A stretch of 64,000 nucleotides of DNA, from positions 868,001 to 932,000 of the forward strand of contig JAJFZO010000882.1 of NCBI GenBank assembly GCA_021397835.1, written 5' to 3'. Origin of the DNA: Moringa oleifera. Taxonomy: Eukaryota > Streptophyta > Magnoliopsida > Brassicales > Moringaceae. Below, piece by piece: positions 23,174 through 37,388 of the stretch. Position numbers and translations under genes: made by a program. The first letter of the stretch is position 1. Each line of letters opens with the position of its first letter. The notes below the pieces were generated by a model. It had not been told where the DNA came from and made no database searches. It worked only from the letters and a program-made list of their open reading frames with translations.

Positions 23174-26100
23174 CTAACCTTCGATTTTCTGTTCTTTATC
23201 TTGTACCTGGATGCCATTTGTTTCTTTCTGTTCGGTGCTTGGACTTTGTACCTCTTCGGAGGGCTTTGCATCAGTCGCTTCATCGACATTGGTGGGTTTT
23301 CCCTATTGCATTTGGCAAACACCAGTCAGTAATTCCAGTTGAACAGATCAAGTATGTCTTAGGCACTTGCAAATAGAGACTACCTTAGTTAATATCCGTT
23401 GCTGTATTCAACCATTTTAAGAAAAATTCTTTTGCCCATTAATTTAAATTGTGAACTAAAGAAGTTAAGCTGAAATGATCAATCAAGAGTTTTGACAAGT
23501 TCACTTAAGGCAGAAAACTGATTGGTAACTTGGACTAGAAAGCAGTGCAGAACAGTTGCTCGTATGTCAACAACCGGAATAAAAAGATTTTGATTTGACC
23601 TGAATGAGGTACATTTTGGGGTAAATGGGATCAGAAGAAACCATTAATATTTATTCTACCATACTTTCAAAACTCATAATATCCAACTCTTTCATCCAAC
23701 AATACGAGAAATGAGAACGTCCATTTTGATACATGGTATAGTCGATCTTATCTTATTGTATCAACAATAAATGCCAGGGTATGATATAAGAGAGCACAAG
23801 GAAGGGTCTTCATCACAGTATAATACTTGGAACACAGAAATACATCATATATGTGGCATTAATGTTCAGATGCCCCCTTTAGATTATATTAATTCATTAA
23901 GTATCTGATATAACGAGGGCTGCTTCTAAGAACACAAGTCAAGAAGCAAGATAGTATGATCCATTTTAACTATCATTTATAAGAAGTCTTTGTTATATTT
24001 TCTGTCACATGATTCTCACTGCAACATAAGCAATCAACCAGAAAATCAAAATAGTATGTCTCAGAACTAACCTTGCTCCTGTCGCGCCAGCCAAGTCCAA
24101 ATGGCCGGGACAGCAGGCTAATCTTTCTTGGAGGCACTTCTTGTGTTTGCTCTTGACTGATTCGTATAGGTGAATCTGGATTTAGTGATCTAGAAAATTA
24201 AACTTATTAGAAAACACATGTTTCACAGAAGAGTAACTACAGTAAAAAACACAAGTTTTGAGGCACCGGCAACACAGAAGTGATAGTGCAAGAGTATACT
24301 GTAAATGGAAACGTAGAAAATGGTCACAGATATCACCAAAAACAAACATTAGCACCTCGAAAATACACATTTAGCATATGTCACATTGACAGATTTGATT
24401 TATTTTATGTTTCTACTTAATATAGTCCTGGAGCAAAATTGATTATTTACCTAGGTGAAGGTTGCGCTTTGAGTTGGCTAGACTGGTATTGCAAGGTAGC
24501 CTCCAACATTGATTCTGCCATCACTGCTCTTTTCTCCATTTCAGCAAGTGAAGCTATGGCCTCCTCATACTTTTCCTGGAATGTTATGCTTATCTTAGCA
24601 AAGAATAAAAGACAGAAAAGAAATATTCATGAAAATGCCATCAAGAGCAGAGTATAATAAACTACCAAACAATTCCATTATCAAAGAAGTACCTACCCTT
24701 TGAAGGCAAGTAGAATGGAGGAAGAAATAACGAATACGGTTTAAGACACCTTAGATCATACAGTTATTTTTCCCCTTTTTTGGATGAGAGAAACATTTAT
24801 CAACATCACCCAGAAAATTCTGCCAAAGGAGCATTTTTTTTTTAACGGAAACAAAATTTATACTATTACTTACATAGCCCCAAGGGTTACAATATTAGTT
24901 AAGAGCGTAGGAATTAGTAGTTCAATGAACTCCATCAAATTCTCCTCGTTTACAAAAAAATTCCATGACCCACAGTTTTAAAAGGCTGACCCATGATTCT
25001 TTCACTAATGCTACGGGTGTTTCCGAATTATCCAAGGCCCTTCTGTTTCTTTCTTTCAATGTAACCCAAAATACTAATTAAGGAATCATACACAGCAGTC
25101 TCTCCTTCTCTTTTGCAGCTCTCTATCCACTCCAAGCCAGGAATTCCTCCCCTACAGTCCCTGCCTGAACCCAAACCACCCCCAGCAGATTTAAAACCCT
25201 CTTTCACAGCTGAGCAGTCCAGTTGCAGCCTAGCAGTAAATAATTAACTGTCCCCTCTGCTTCTTTACATAGGTAGCATTGCTTCACCAGGATTTTCCTC
25301 CTCTTCCTCAAATTATCCATAGTTAAAAAAATTTCCAATATAGCCTCCCATGTGAAGAAAGACACTTAAGGAGGCACTCCTGTTTTTCAGATTAGTTTCC
25401 AGAGAAACTCTCCCCTTGCTTCACCGTTGCTAAGCCTTTTATAATAAGATTTTACAGTGAACTGCTTCTTGTCCCCACTGCCCAGCTTCCACACTGCAGT
25501 ATCCTCCACATGATTCTCTATTTTAATACCCTGCAGCCTGGTATACAGCTCTTCGATTTGTCTAACTTCCCAGTCCTGTGCATTCCTTCAGCATCCGATA
25601 TACCATGACTGAACCTCCCCATTCACGTCACCTTCGAAGAAGCATGCCAGCAGAAACATGGGATTATGAGGAAAACAGAGGAGTGTGATTGTAGAACCTC
25701 TCGTCAGTTAAAAAGATCAAGCAAACTTACTCCAAACTCAGTAAAAATACAATTAGCACACTCAATATTACAGTCGTTCTAAGAAAAGATATTTAAACCT
25801 TTCAAGTATGTCAGGGAATGGCATAAACAACGTCCAAAGAGGGTGCAAGCTGGCAAGTTGGTTGAGGATATTTGAGAATGTCAAATGGTTCAGATGATTA
25901 CTGGCTCAAAATTCTCTTAAGGTTGTCTAATTTGAAATAATGTTTCAAAAGAGTGGGTTCCTGGAGCAGTTTCACACTCATTAAGTTTGTGCCACAAATT
26001 AATCACTCCCAAATTTCTTTGTCCAAGCTTTCCTCTGCAAGAAATTTTTGATTGTGGGAAGATGGGAAAGGAAAACTGATGGCTCAAAAATTCAAAATGC

Positions 26101-29100
26101 TAGCAGAAAATATGTAACATAAATTTGGAATTTGTTCTGATGGGAAACTCACCATCTTGTGGAAAGGGATGGTAAAGAAAAACATCTTAACCTAATTGGA
26201 TTTCCTATTCCCATGAAAAACAGAAGAGTGCTACATGAAATGGCAAGTATAACTCATACAAAGGGAACTATCAAATGAATTTCACTCACGAATTAAATTA
26301 GGAGGATTATGTTAGATGAAATCAACACACATGACAGCTGTGGACAAAAATTATGTCCCAGTAAAGTCAAATTTACAGAATTACACCTACGAAATGCAAA
26401 GACAATGCAAGATGCATTAAAGAAATAACTACATGAAATAATTATGTTCAGTATTATACTGCATAAGGTGAAACTAAGGTAATTTTGTCCATCAAAAAGA
26501 CTATGGTTAAACCTCACTATCATCACAAGATTAGCTTGGTCATGACAAGTATGGGAGTCAAAATAACTACATCATATTAAAAAAAAGAGGGAGTGAAGAC
26601 ACTTCAACTTCGGGTATAAGAAATTGCAAGCAAATATTTGCAGAAACAGTACTAAATTATATAGAGAAATATCAAGTGTCTGATGATGTATGTACCTGAA
26701 TCATTTGAGTAGCATATCTCTGTGCTGCTGCATCCTGCTCAGCAAATCTCCGAGCATCTTCTGTTACCCTTTGCTCTTGCTCCACTCGCATTAAGACCTA
26801 GAAAATTAGCAGGTGATGCCACATGTTCCATCATAAGCCCAAGATATGAGAGGAAATGAACAAATGACCATAGAGTAAAAGTTAAACCTGAAGCATGGCA
26901 GTTTCCTGCTCCTGCTTGTCAGAAAGGGCCCTCTGGAGTTCAGCAACCTCTTGCTCTAACTGTTCAACCTGAAGGCCATAAGCATGAGACTAAGTATACG
27001 ACATATTAGCTGAGCAAACCTTATAACTGATGTTGAATAGGTAAGCCTCTGATTTGGCATAGTAACTAGAAGGTAAATTCTCAGCAAATTCCACATAGAT
27101 AGAAGAGATGCATCTTAAATTTATAGCAACGCAGTGCGAGTTCTCAATGAAATAATACGCAGAATAAAAGAAACAATCATATTTAATGTTGAAAAATAAA
27201 CTGCTATGCATTATATCTTCTGCACATACCCTAGCACTCAATTGTCGACGATTGTCTTGCTTGACCATCTCCATCAGCGCTGTCTCCAGCTCCTCAGCTC
27301 TGTCACAAAAGAAAGGTACAAGAGCATCAACTGCATATCATGGAAAAAAGGAAAAGGATTAAAAAGAGGGGCAGGGAAGAGAATGTAACCCTGTTTAATT
27401 GACAGGAAGAGGAAAGGAAAACCAGACAAACAGGTTTCTTTCACTTCACGTTTCAATAGAAGGAAAAGATGTGGACCGCTAAATTCTTCAAGGACAATAT
27501 TTCCCCTTCAATCTCATCTAACATTTCTTCATAGGGAAATGTTGGATAACAAAGCTTTAATTTATATTCTCACAATTCCACAAAAAAAAAAAAAAAAAAG
27601 AAGAAGAAAGTTCTACTCCCACAACCTTTCTTATAAAACAAAGATACAAGAAAACCGTCTTTCTTTTTCCTAGGAACTATATTCTCACACCACTTTCCTG
27701 ACACAAAACAGAGCCAATGCCAGCACTATTGTTTATTAAACTGCCCTAAGTAGATGTTCCTTCTTTTTTTTTTCTTCTTTTTGTTGATAAGAACCAATAC
27801 GTATTTTCTTTTATAGCTGAAGAGTTCATTAAAGGAATGCAAGATGAACATTTTCTTAAAGAGTAACTGTCTCCATGAAGATTCTGACAATTGAACTGTA
27901 ATACAGAGCATATATAAGTTCCCACCATGCAATAAGAAAACCTAGGTTTTATAGCTTTGCGAAGCCTAAGATGCAGAACATGTACCACAAGTGTGTTAAG
28001 ATTCTAGTTGCAAGATATGGAACTTGATCCCACATCAAAAGTATGGACTTCTAGTATGGGATATGGTTTTCCTAAGGTTCTTATCAAAGTGATAGTATCC
28101 CCACTTAAGAGCAAGTATTTCAACTTGTAAAGCCTCTCCCCACTAAGCTGGTCAGGAAGGGTAATAAAGTCTTATGATACTTCAGAAACTCCAACAATAT
28201 AGAACTTAATATACCAACACATCATTCTTCTAGAGATGATTATTAAGCTGGAGCATCCTAGCGAGTGTAAGAGCATCATGGCAGGATAGGAAGATACCAA
28301 CAGACAGAGATTTTGTGTGCTCTTATAGAGATCTAAGTGAATTCAGCAGCATATGCATTACTTCGAAATACCCAAGTCTATAACCATTAGAAAGTAGCTA
28401 GAGCATACTAAAATGCCATGTACTAGGAAGAAATACACTTAGTAAACAAGAAGCAAAAGAATAGCATATGAATTGTAAGCACATTGACAAAAGTAACCTG
28501 AGGACAGCTGATCTTTTCTCTTCCAGCAACCTGCACAATTCAACCTTCAACCAAATCACCTGCATGAAGTTTGCAAATTTAAAGTAGGAGCACCATAACA
28601 TTTATCACATTGCCATATGAATGACAGCATGTTTACAATCTGAAGGGAGTACCATAAAGAGTAATGTTGAAGGCACCACAACAAAGCAAACACAGGAATA
28701 CATTTGAATACAATATTTAACTTCCTCATCTTTTTTTATCCACTGTGAAACATCGTTATAAACCACCAAGCAAACTCACATCCTACTATATTGAATGATG
28801 CTCAACATGCCATATGAATGTTGCTACTTAAAGGAGGATGTTTCATCTATACCAAGTTCATGAAAATGTCTACCAAGTCACCAATCAAGATCTTATCTAA
28901 CTTTTTCTATTGAGCAGAAACAAAAATGTTTTTATATATTAACCACCAAGGGGGTGCAACTCTTTACACGTTTAATTAGTTTTTAGCAGTTAGTAGCGCT
29001 ATGAACTAAGTTAAGTCTTCCTCATTTACAAAATCCCTTTTCGACTCCCAGAACTTTAACAATCTAAACAAACTCCCTAATTACAGTGAATGGAGCTTCA

Positions 29101-32100
29101 CAATTATAGAAAGCTCTCCTATTTCTTTCCAGCCAGACACTCCAACAAAATTAAATAAGATATCATCTTGACCAATCTCCACTTCCCTTTCCCTAGCCCT
29201 TGTCCTGTCCAGGCCGCAACTTCTGCCTCCAAAGTTCTCACAGTCACCCATGACAATCCCAAAGTCTTTAAAACCAGATACCATAACTCTGCTGTCCATT
29301 TCCACCCCACCAGTAAATGAAAAATAGACTCATTTTGTTCTTTACATAGGTAGCATCTGTTAACAATGATTTCCCCCCTCCTTAAATTGGCTTTCCGAAT
29401 CTGTTTCCAGGGAAACTTAATGTCCCCACTACCTAGCTTCCATAAAACTCTGTCTGCCCTACTGCTCTGTAACCTAACACCTTGAATTTTGGAATACAGC
29501 TCATTTACTTGTCCCACCTCCCAATCCTGAAGGTTTCTTCGTAGGTGAATATACCGTATCCCTGCCTTCTATATCACCCTCCCAGGCATCTTTTTGACAC
29601 ACCGAAGAGAATATGGCTAGGGAGGCCTCCTTCAGTTGAGAATTCATCAGGGAAAACCTCCCTCAATGGTGCCTCCCCACACCAACAATGATTCCAAAAT
29701 TTAATTGAGCTTACATCTCCAGCCCTGTACTCAATCCAAGCCTTTAGTGTCCCCAATTCCTTCCTAATTACTTTCCACACACAAGAGCCATAAGCGCCTC
29801 TCCTTGGTTTTATCATCCAGCCCCCTCCCAGATCCCCATATTTACACCTAACAACCCTTTTCTACAAACCCTTTTTTTTTTCCTCCATGTATCTTCATAG
29901 TCACTTCCAGTAGTACCTTATTAAACAGGGAGAAGTCCTTCACCCTCAGCTCACCCAAGGCAATGGGTTGAGTCACCACCTTCCACTTCAATAAATGATA
30001 CTTGTATACATCCCTAAAACTACCCCATAGGAACTTTCTTTGTATTGCCTCCAGTTTCCTAGCTATTTCTTTTGGTAATGAAAACAATGACATGAAATAT
30101 ACAAGACAGTTTGTGAGGGTACTTTTGCTGAGGATTAACCTGCCAGTGTTGGAAAGAAACTGCTTCTTCCAACCTGCCAAATCTTTCCACTACTCCTTTC
30201 CATATGCCTTTATCTTTGCACCAAGCTCCACAGGGAAGACCCAAATACTTCATGGGTAGATTAGTCAACTTGCATCCCATAACAGCGGCCAGTTCCCTTG
30301 CATTTTCCACCCTGCCCACCACTGCCAACTAAGATTTATTCAGATTCATCTTTAGCCTTGAGACAGCTTCAAAGACCAACAGAATGCTCCTTAGATTAAC
30401 AAGTTGTTCTTCTTTACACTGCAAAAAATAACTTGTATCATCCACAAACAAAATATGATTCACTTTCATCTCATCTGGCCCCCTGCCTTCTGCCCTTGTC
30501 AGTAAGCCATTGCTTCCATAACCAGTAAAAACAGCAAAGGGGACAATGGATTCCCTTATCTCAAGCGGCTTGATGCTTGAAAATTTTTGATGGGTTCTCA
30601 TTCACCGTGACAGCGAAGGATGTGGAAGAAATGAACTGATATATCCAGTTGTTCCACTTACTGCCACACGCCACTTTCCTTAAAACATCCATAAGAAACT
30701 CCCATGACATGGTCGTATGCCTTCTCCATATCCAGCTTGCATACACACTGCTTCTGCCCAGTCTCTTTTGACTATCAATAAATTTGTGATCAATACTACG
30801 TCCAAAATCTGCCTTTAACAAATGCATTTTGACTCATACTAGCCACCTGTTCCACTACTAATCTTAGCCTTTTAGCCAACACCTCAAACACCAATTTATA
30901 TACATAGCCAACCAGATTAATTGGCCTGGTTTCTTTGGTAACAGGACAATAAACGTGGCGTTATCGAGAGTTCACAAACTTTCCATTTTTTATGGAAGTC
31001 CTCAAACACCCTCATAATGTCTTTCCTTCATCACCTCCCAATTTCATTTCAAGAAGACCATTGTAAAACCATTGAGCCATGGAGCCTTATCACCATCGCA
31101 ATCTCGTAGAGCTCTCCATACTTTTTCTTCCCCAGATGAAAGTTCGACTCCCCGTTGATTTTTTAAAACTCCAACCCCTTAACTTACGTCACGAACTCTC
31201 AGTTTCTTGGCACAAGTTCTTATAGAAATTTTTAACCCCCTCCTTTATTTCCTTTTCATCCTCCAGCCTCATCAATTTGCATTTTGCAAATAAAGTTACC
31301 TCTCTGGTGAGTATTGGCTATATTGTGAAAAAAAAATGTCGTATTTCTATCTCCGGCTTCCAACCATAAAGCTTTTGATTTTTACCTCCAAGAAACTTCT
31401 TCCAACTTCAGTAGGTGCACCAATTCTCCATTAACCTCCATCTTCCTCACCTGCACTTCCCTGCTATCATCTTCACCCATTATAATGTTGTCTAGCCTGT
31501 GTAAATCATCCCAGAATTCTGTTCTCTGTTGCCCCAAATTTCCAAATTTCTCCCTATTCCATTTTTTAACCTCTTCCTTCAATTTTTTAACTTCTTTGCC
31601 ACAATGTAACTAGCGTTCCCAACTGTTTCCCCCTTCCTCCCAACACTCCTTAACTAATTTATTGAAACCCTTCACACTTAACCACATATTTTTGAACCTA
31701 AAACGGCATGATCCCCTTCTCATACCTTCCAATATTAACATAATTGGATTATGGTCAAAGACCGGCCTAGGTAAAAGTAGCTATTGCATACATGGCTGTA
31801 TATCCTCCCAACTACTAGAAAAGAGGAATTTATCCAAGCTAGACATGATTGGACAATCTCTCAAATTAGACCAATTGAACGCCCCTTTGATCAGTGGTAA
31901 GTCATGTATTCTCACTCACTATCCCCGTCTTCTCACGAGGGAATATAACCTCATTGAAGTCTCCACCAATCACTCATGGGATTCTGTTGAACCTCCTTTT
32001 ACGCTCCGTTAAATCTTCCCAAAGTGCCCTTCACTTCCTCCTAATGCAACTAATAGCAACTATCATAGATGCAATATACATCCAGTCTACTTCTCTCCCC

Positions 32101-35100
32101 TTTATCTCAAAGATGCATGATAATGACATCTCACCTTCCTAACTATCTTTAAACTCCCAAGCTTCTCATTCAAATAAATTAAAATCCTCCTAGACTCCCC
32201 TGCCTTAGCCTTCCGAACAGTGTTTTGCCCTTTCCACGAGGACCTAACTATACTTGGATTCATTTCCTCAATCTTTGTCTCCTGCAACTGCCTTCCATTT
32301 GTAGATTGACTACCTTACAATACCCCTTTTCCCTTCACCATTAATTCCCCTTGCATCCCATGACAAGATCCTAACTACCATTAGTGCGATGACAGCCCAA
32401 GCTCGTTAGTGCCCCACTCTTTACCTCTCTCAAATTTATCATAATTCACCCCACACTCTAATCTCCTCAATTCCTGATTAACCTCCCTAACCATGTTCTT
32501 CTTACCACCTTCCTTACCCTTATAATTCTGCCCGAGCTATTTCCTCCTCTACAAAGAAAGTCATTGCCTCCTTCCTCAGGCCTTAGAACAAGATATCGAT
32601 AGGTTTCTTATCACTGTTCGTGAGACTTCCTTATGCCCACCCATGGGATTCTTCCTCCATTTATTCATCATGAGGTGCCCCCATTAACCCACTGCTCTTC
32701 GTGCTTCCGATGCCTTAGTGTCGTCGTTCACATTATAGCTCTCATCCACTTTCCACACCTTGATGGTGCATGTAGCCAATGAAGACAATACCACTTCTAA
32801 CACTCCCCTCTTTTCCATAGTTCTCTACATCCCAATCGATGTTTGCTCTATCGCACTTTACTTCGACATCCTCGATGCTTCTTCCCCCGCTCTTGCTCAC
32901 CCAAACACAAACTTAGCTCGTCCTTACTCCACACAATGCTGGTCGACCCAAATTGGCCAACCTTGGTTCCACTATGATCACTCCTTTTGGTCAATGGCGA
33001 CACAATTTCAAAATCTCTAACCTTTACTACTTCATTAAACAAAGGTCACACTATGTCGACCCACCTACAAGGCCTAACTCCTCAGGGATTAAAGAAATCC
33101 CTTTTGGGCCACACTTTTCTGGGCCCAAGCACTTGACCAAGCCAAGTCGTCACCTTTCTAGCCCACCCCTTTAGGCCACCACTTTGGTGAAGGCCCGAGC
33201 CCATGAAGAACCTGTTCCCCTAAACCAATTCTCTCCTCTCCTTCACTCACCTATCCTCCCCATGCCTTAACCTTTGCAAACTCTCGAAATCATAGTCGTC
33301 GGCTACCACCTCCATGACCGACTAATTTTCGGCCTGACACATCCCCTCCATGGTCTGCTTTGATCTACTGCACGCTTCTTGCACCCACAATGACAACAAG
33401 CACAATAGCTTGGCCTACCCATCTGCAGCTCCCTTGATCCGCCTCCTTCGCATCCAGCCCTTCCCTTTTCTCTATCATCTTCCTCTTTTCAGCTAATCTT
33501 TTTGATGATCAATCACCTTTCCCCACCAACCAAAGCCCACTCCACCATCGGTCATAAAGATAGTCCTACCTTTCCCGACACCAAACTCTGACAACCTAAT
33601 AAATTCCCCACTGTCATTGGACCCAAACACTGCCATCAATACTCTACTACCAACTCTTCTTGTTCTCATCCAACCCACTCTACTCGCAGCCACCCTCAAG
33701 CTACTCATTGATAAGCAAAACCACCTCCAGTGCCCACTGTTCAAAAACAAAGACACCTTCTTCCTTTTACTTTGCTTAGTAATCCGCCATCCTCCGTCCC
33801 CTTCTCCTTCAAATTAAAAAAGTTTTCTTTCTATCTTAATGGCAACGACCGCCATTTCCTCTCTGCACTTTTTTTTTTTTTGGTACGATAAAAACCTAAA
33901 TGTTCATAAATAGCCATCCCTAAAAGAAGATTACAACTCCAAAGCTGTTGCTTCCATAACATTTTATCTAACTTTGACATAACCAACAAGCTGAATACAG
34001 TACATTTTCATTAAGAAATTACTTAATGACTGTAGCAAAATGGTACTTACTCATTATTCAATCCCCGAATCAAAGTGGAGAAACCAAACAATCATTTTAT
34101 GTTACATGTTTTACAACTTACTACACAGTCATGAAAATTTTTAGTGATGTGATTCTAAGACCTCCAAACCAAGCCATGAACCAATCTTGCACATGTAAGG
34201 CAATATAGCAAGAAAAAGAAAAGAAAAGATACTCATGCAGAAAAATTTTAGAATTAAAATTGAATTGAGGAAAAGAAAACATGGCCAAGAAAAGTATGCA
34301 TGCACATTTATATTCTACAACATAAAGAGAAAAAAAGACGAATCCATTGGTACACAGGCCCACTGTGTTGGTTAGCATCCATGCATCAACAGAAACAGAT
34401 AGAAAATACATAAGGATCATTCATCCTCAAGATTAAGGAAAACCTCAAGCTCATCAAAGGAGAAAAATAAGCTACCTGCTCCTGAAGATCTGGAACAGAA
34501 TCGATCTCCCCATCTCCAGTCAAGTTAATAAGTACATCTGCATTAGTAGATCCAGACTCTGAACGAGATAAACCGCCATTTGTCTCTGTAGCTTTAGCTG
34601 TATCTATCAGCATCGACTTAGGATCATGCCTAAAATTATATAGTTTAGATGCCAAACCCTGGGAATCCCTCCAAGCTTGAAGCCCCTTTGATCTTTCCTC
34701 AAGCGCTGCTATCACAGCCGGCCGATTCTTGCTTCTCAACTCCTGTAATCTATTCTCATTTACATTTTGGTAACCCATGCAAGCTGTCAACACAAGTTGG
34801 CTGCTATCAAATGTTGAACCAGCCAGTGACTGTAGTAAAGTAACTGCATCTCCAGCATCCTTTGTTGTAACTAATGCAGGGCCTACAACAAATGAGATAG
34901 ATTAAAGTTTCATAGAAGTAAATAGTCCAGTAAGATTATTAGGCACTAACAGTTCCCACAAGCTACCACCTAATTCAAAAGACTCAATGTTTTACCCAGT
35001 ACCATATAACTCCATCAATGCAAGAGCTGTTCGAAAGAGCATGACACGATTTCCTTCAAAAAGAAGCACATCCCAGACTCGAAGAACTGTTGTCAGGACA

Positions 35101-37353
35101 AAGCCATCAGATTATTAGGAAGCTAGTAAATAAGGCATTAATGACATTGCTAATTAAAAGTGCAGTAGCTGCACACACTTCAAATATTACAATATCAAAT
35201 AAGACTAAGTTAATATTTCTAAAAGATACAGCATAAAACCTGACCACTTTCCCATGGTAGCATATTCATGAAAATGGAGAGGAACCATGGTCCAGTAACC
35301 CACGCCACTTGCACTCCCAGGTAATCTAGATGATTGACTGCACGAGGTAAAACTGCCTTCAAAAACCACTAAAGAAGAGAAATCACAATGCCAAGCAAAA
35401 AATTAAAAATGATTATTAAAAAACTTAAACAACAACAAAAAATCAAACCTAATTTGGGAAATCTTTCGCGCACCAACTCCTCAAAGACGAGCTGGTCAAC
35501 CTGATAAAATGAAACTGCTCGTTACAGTACCGATTGCAGTAGTTAAATGACCTCAACAACTCAATACTGTCTCACTCAAGGCGCAAGCACAAACACACAA
35601 AACAGGTAACAAGCGAAAAGTTGACAAGGAAATTACCTGGGATTCAATCATTTCCTCCGAGTAATAACCATCAAAATAGTCATCAATGATGGCCGTTAGA
35701 GTCCTGAAAGTTGAACCAGAATGAGAAGCTGTTGTAATCAATAAAACAGTTACTTTTTTTTTAAAGAAAAATCAGGAACAGGATACTCATATATATCAAG
35801 AAAACAGTTCTTATAAAATAAAAGGCTAAGAATGCCATTATAGTAAAGAATGTCGATTTGTTGTTCTTAATGTAGAGCAAAAGAAATGCCATGAATGCAA
35901 CAATAATCCTATTAATTCCCATATAAATAGATATTCAACCAAGTGTCATCTGAAAACTGTCCGTCCGCAAACCAGACAGGAAGTATTCATTTCAAAAAGG
36001 TAATATGTACTTAAGTATGTAGACATACCAAAAGGCATTTTCTTCTGGCATCAGAAGCAGTAACAAGGCAGCAAAGAAATTCATGGCCTGCATGTGTATT
36101 GCAATGCAGAAAAGTAAACTATCAGACAGGAATTATAAGGTGAAAATGCAAGGAGGGATGCAAAAATTTTACTTAAAATAAGAAAGGAAGAAGAAAGCAA
36201 TTTCTCTAGAGAAAACCTACAAGCTTCAAGCAATATTTAACTTCTTCAAATCATCAAAATTGCAAGGTTAAAAAATTTAGCTCACAAGCTCATAGTGCAT
36301 ATAGAAAGGACAAGAGAAAATTTGTTAGTGAAACATGCTGCTGATATTCTCCACAAAAGGAGACAACAATAGGAGGTCATTCCATGTTTCCATCATCAAC
36401 AGTACGTTCAACTTGCTGAAAGAACTAAACCAGACCATGTGTCAACTAAGAAGACCATAACCAGAAGAAAACTAAATACTTCTAAGGCAAAATAGGGCCA
36501 AATATAGCAAGGTTAAGAGATTTAAAAGAAGATATTTATCTAATAAGGTATCCGGTTAGGCAAACCAATGAGGGTGTGGAAGGATCAATCTTCAGAGGTG
36601 CCTCACAGTGAAATAAGAACTGCTATCAAAATATAAAAGCAACAAAAGTTTTTACCTAATGACATCACAAGACTCTGTTGACCATTCGACCACCTTAACT
36701 GACCATCTTAATCACCAGTGCAACTTCTGGTACAGTTAAAATGAGCTTGTAGCAAATAACAACACCATGGATCAAACCAAAAGGTCTCTGATGGTACAAA
36801 TAGAGAAATCTACCGCAAAACACAGGCCCATAAAACAAAGGGCAACACATGCTGGTTAGTAGATTGTAAAACATGCCCCAGCCGTGAAAGCATCAAGTGA
36901 ATTTCATGTGTTAGTTGAGATTACTTTCAAGTTCCTAGACGTTTGCAAACTATTGGGCAGTTGTACCTATAAAGAATGCATCTCCCATAATCCAAGGCAA
37001 AACCAATAAGACAATTGCTCAAACATACGAATAAAGGTTCTAAACATCATGAGCTGAGATGCACAGGAAAAAGGATAAAAAGAAGATGGTGGGAAAGATT
37101 CCTTTTGTGATAATGCGGATTATCTGGAGGGAGAGAAACAATAGAGCCTTTTGACGAGAAGGAGACATCATTGGGAACTATTATGAACCAATAGCTGAAA
37201 ATTCCCCATCTGTGGGACACGGGGAGATATTGTGTAGATGAGATAGACCTTTTGAATTTTGTAGAGCTCATTGTTATTAAATACTACTAACCAGCTTGAA
37301 ACTGGGTTGCACCTCCCTGGTGCATGCAAGTAATAATATTAATTGTTTTTGCT

Positions 37354-37388
<35 letters not shown>

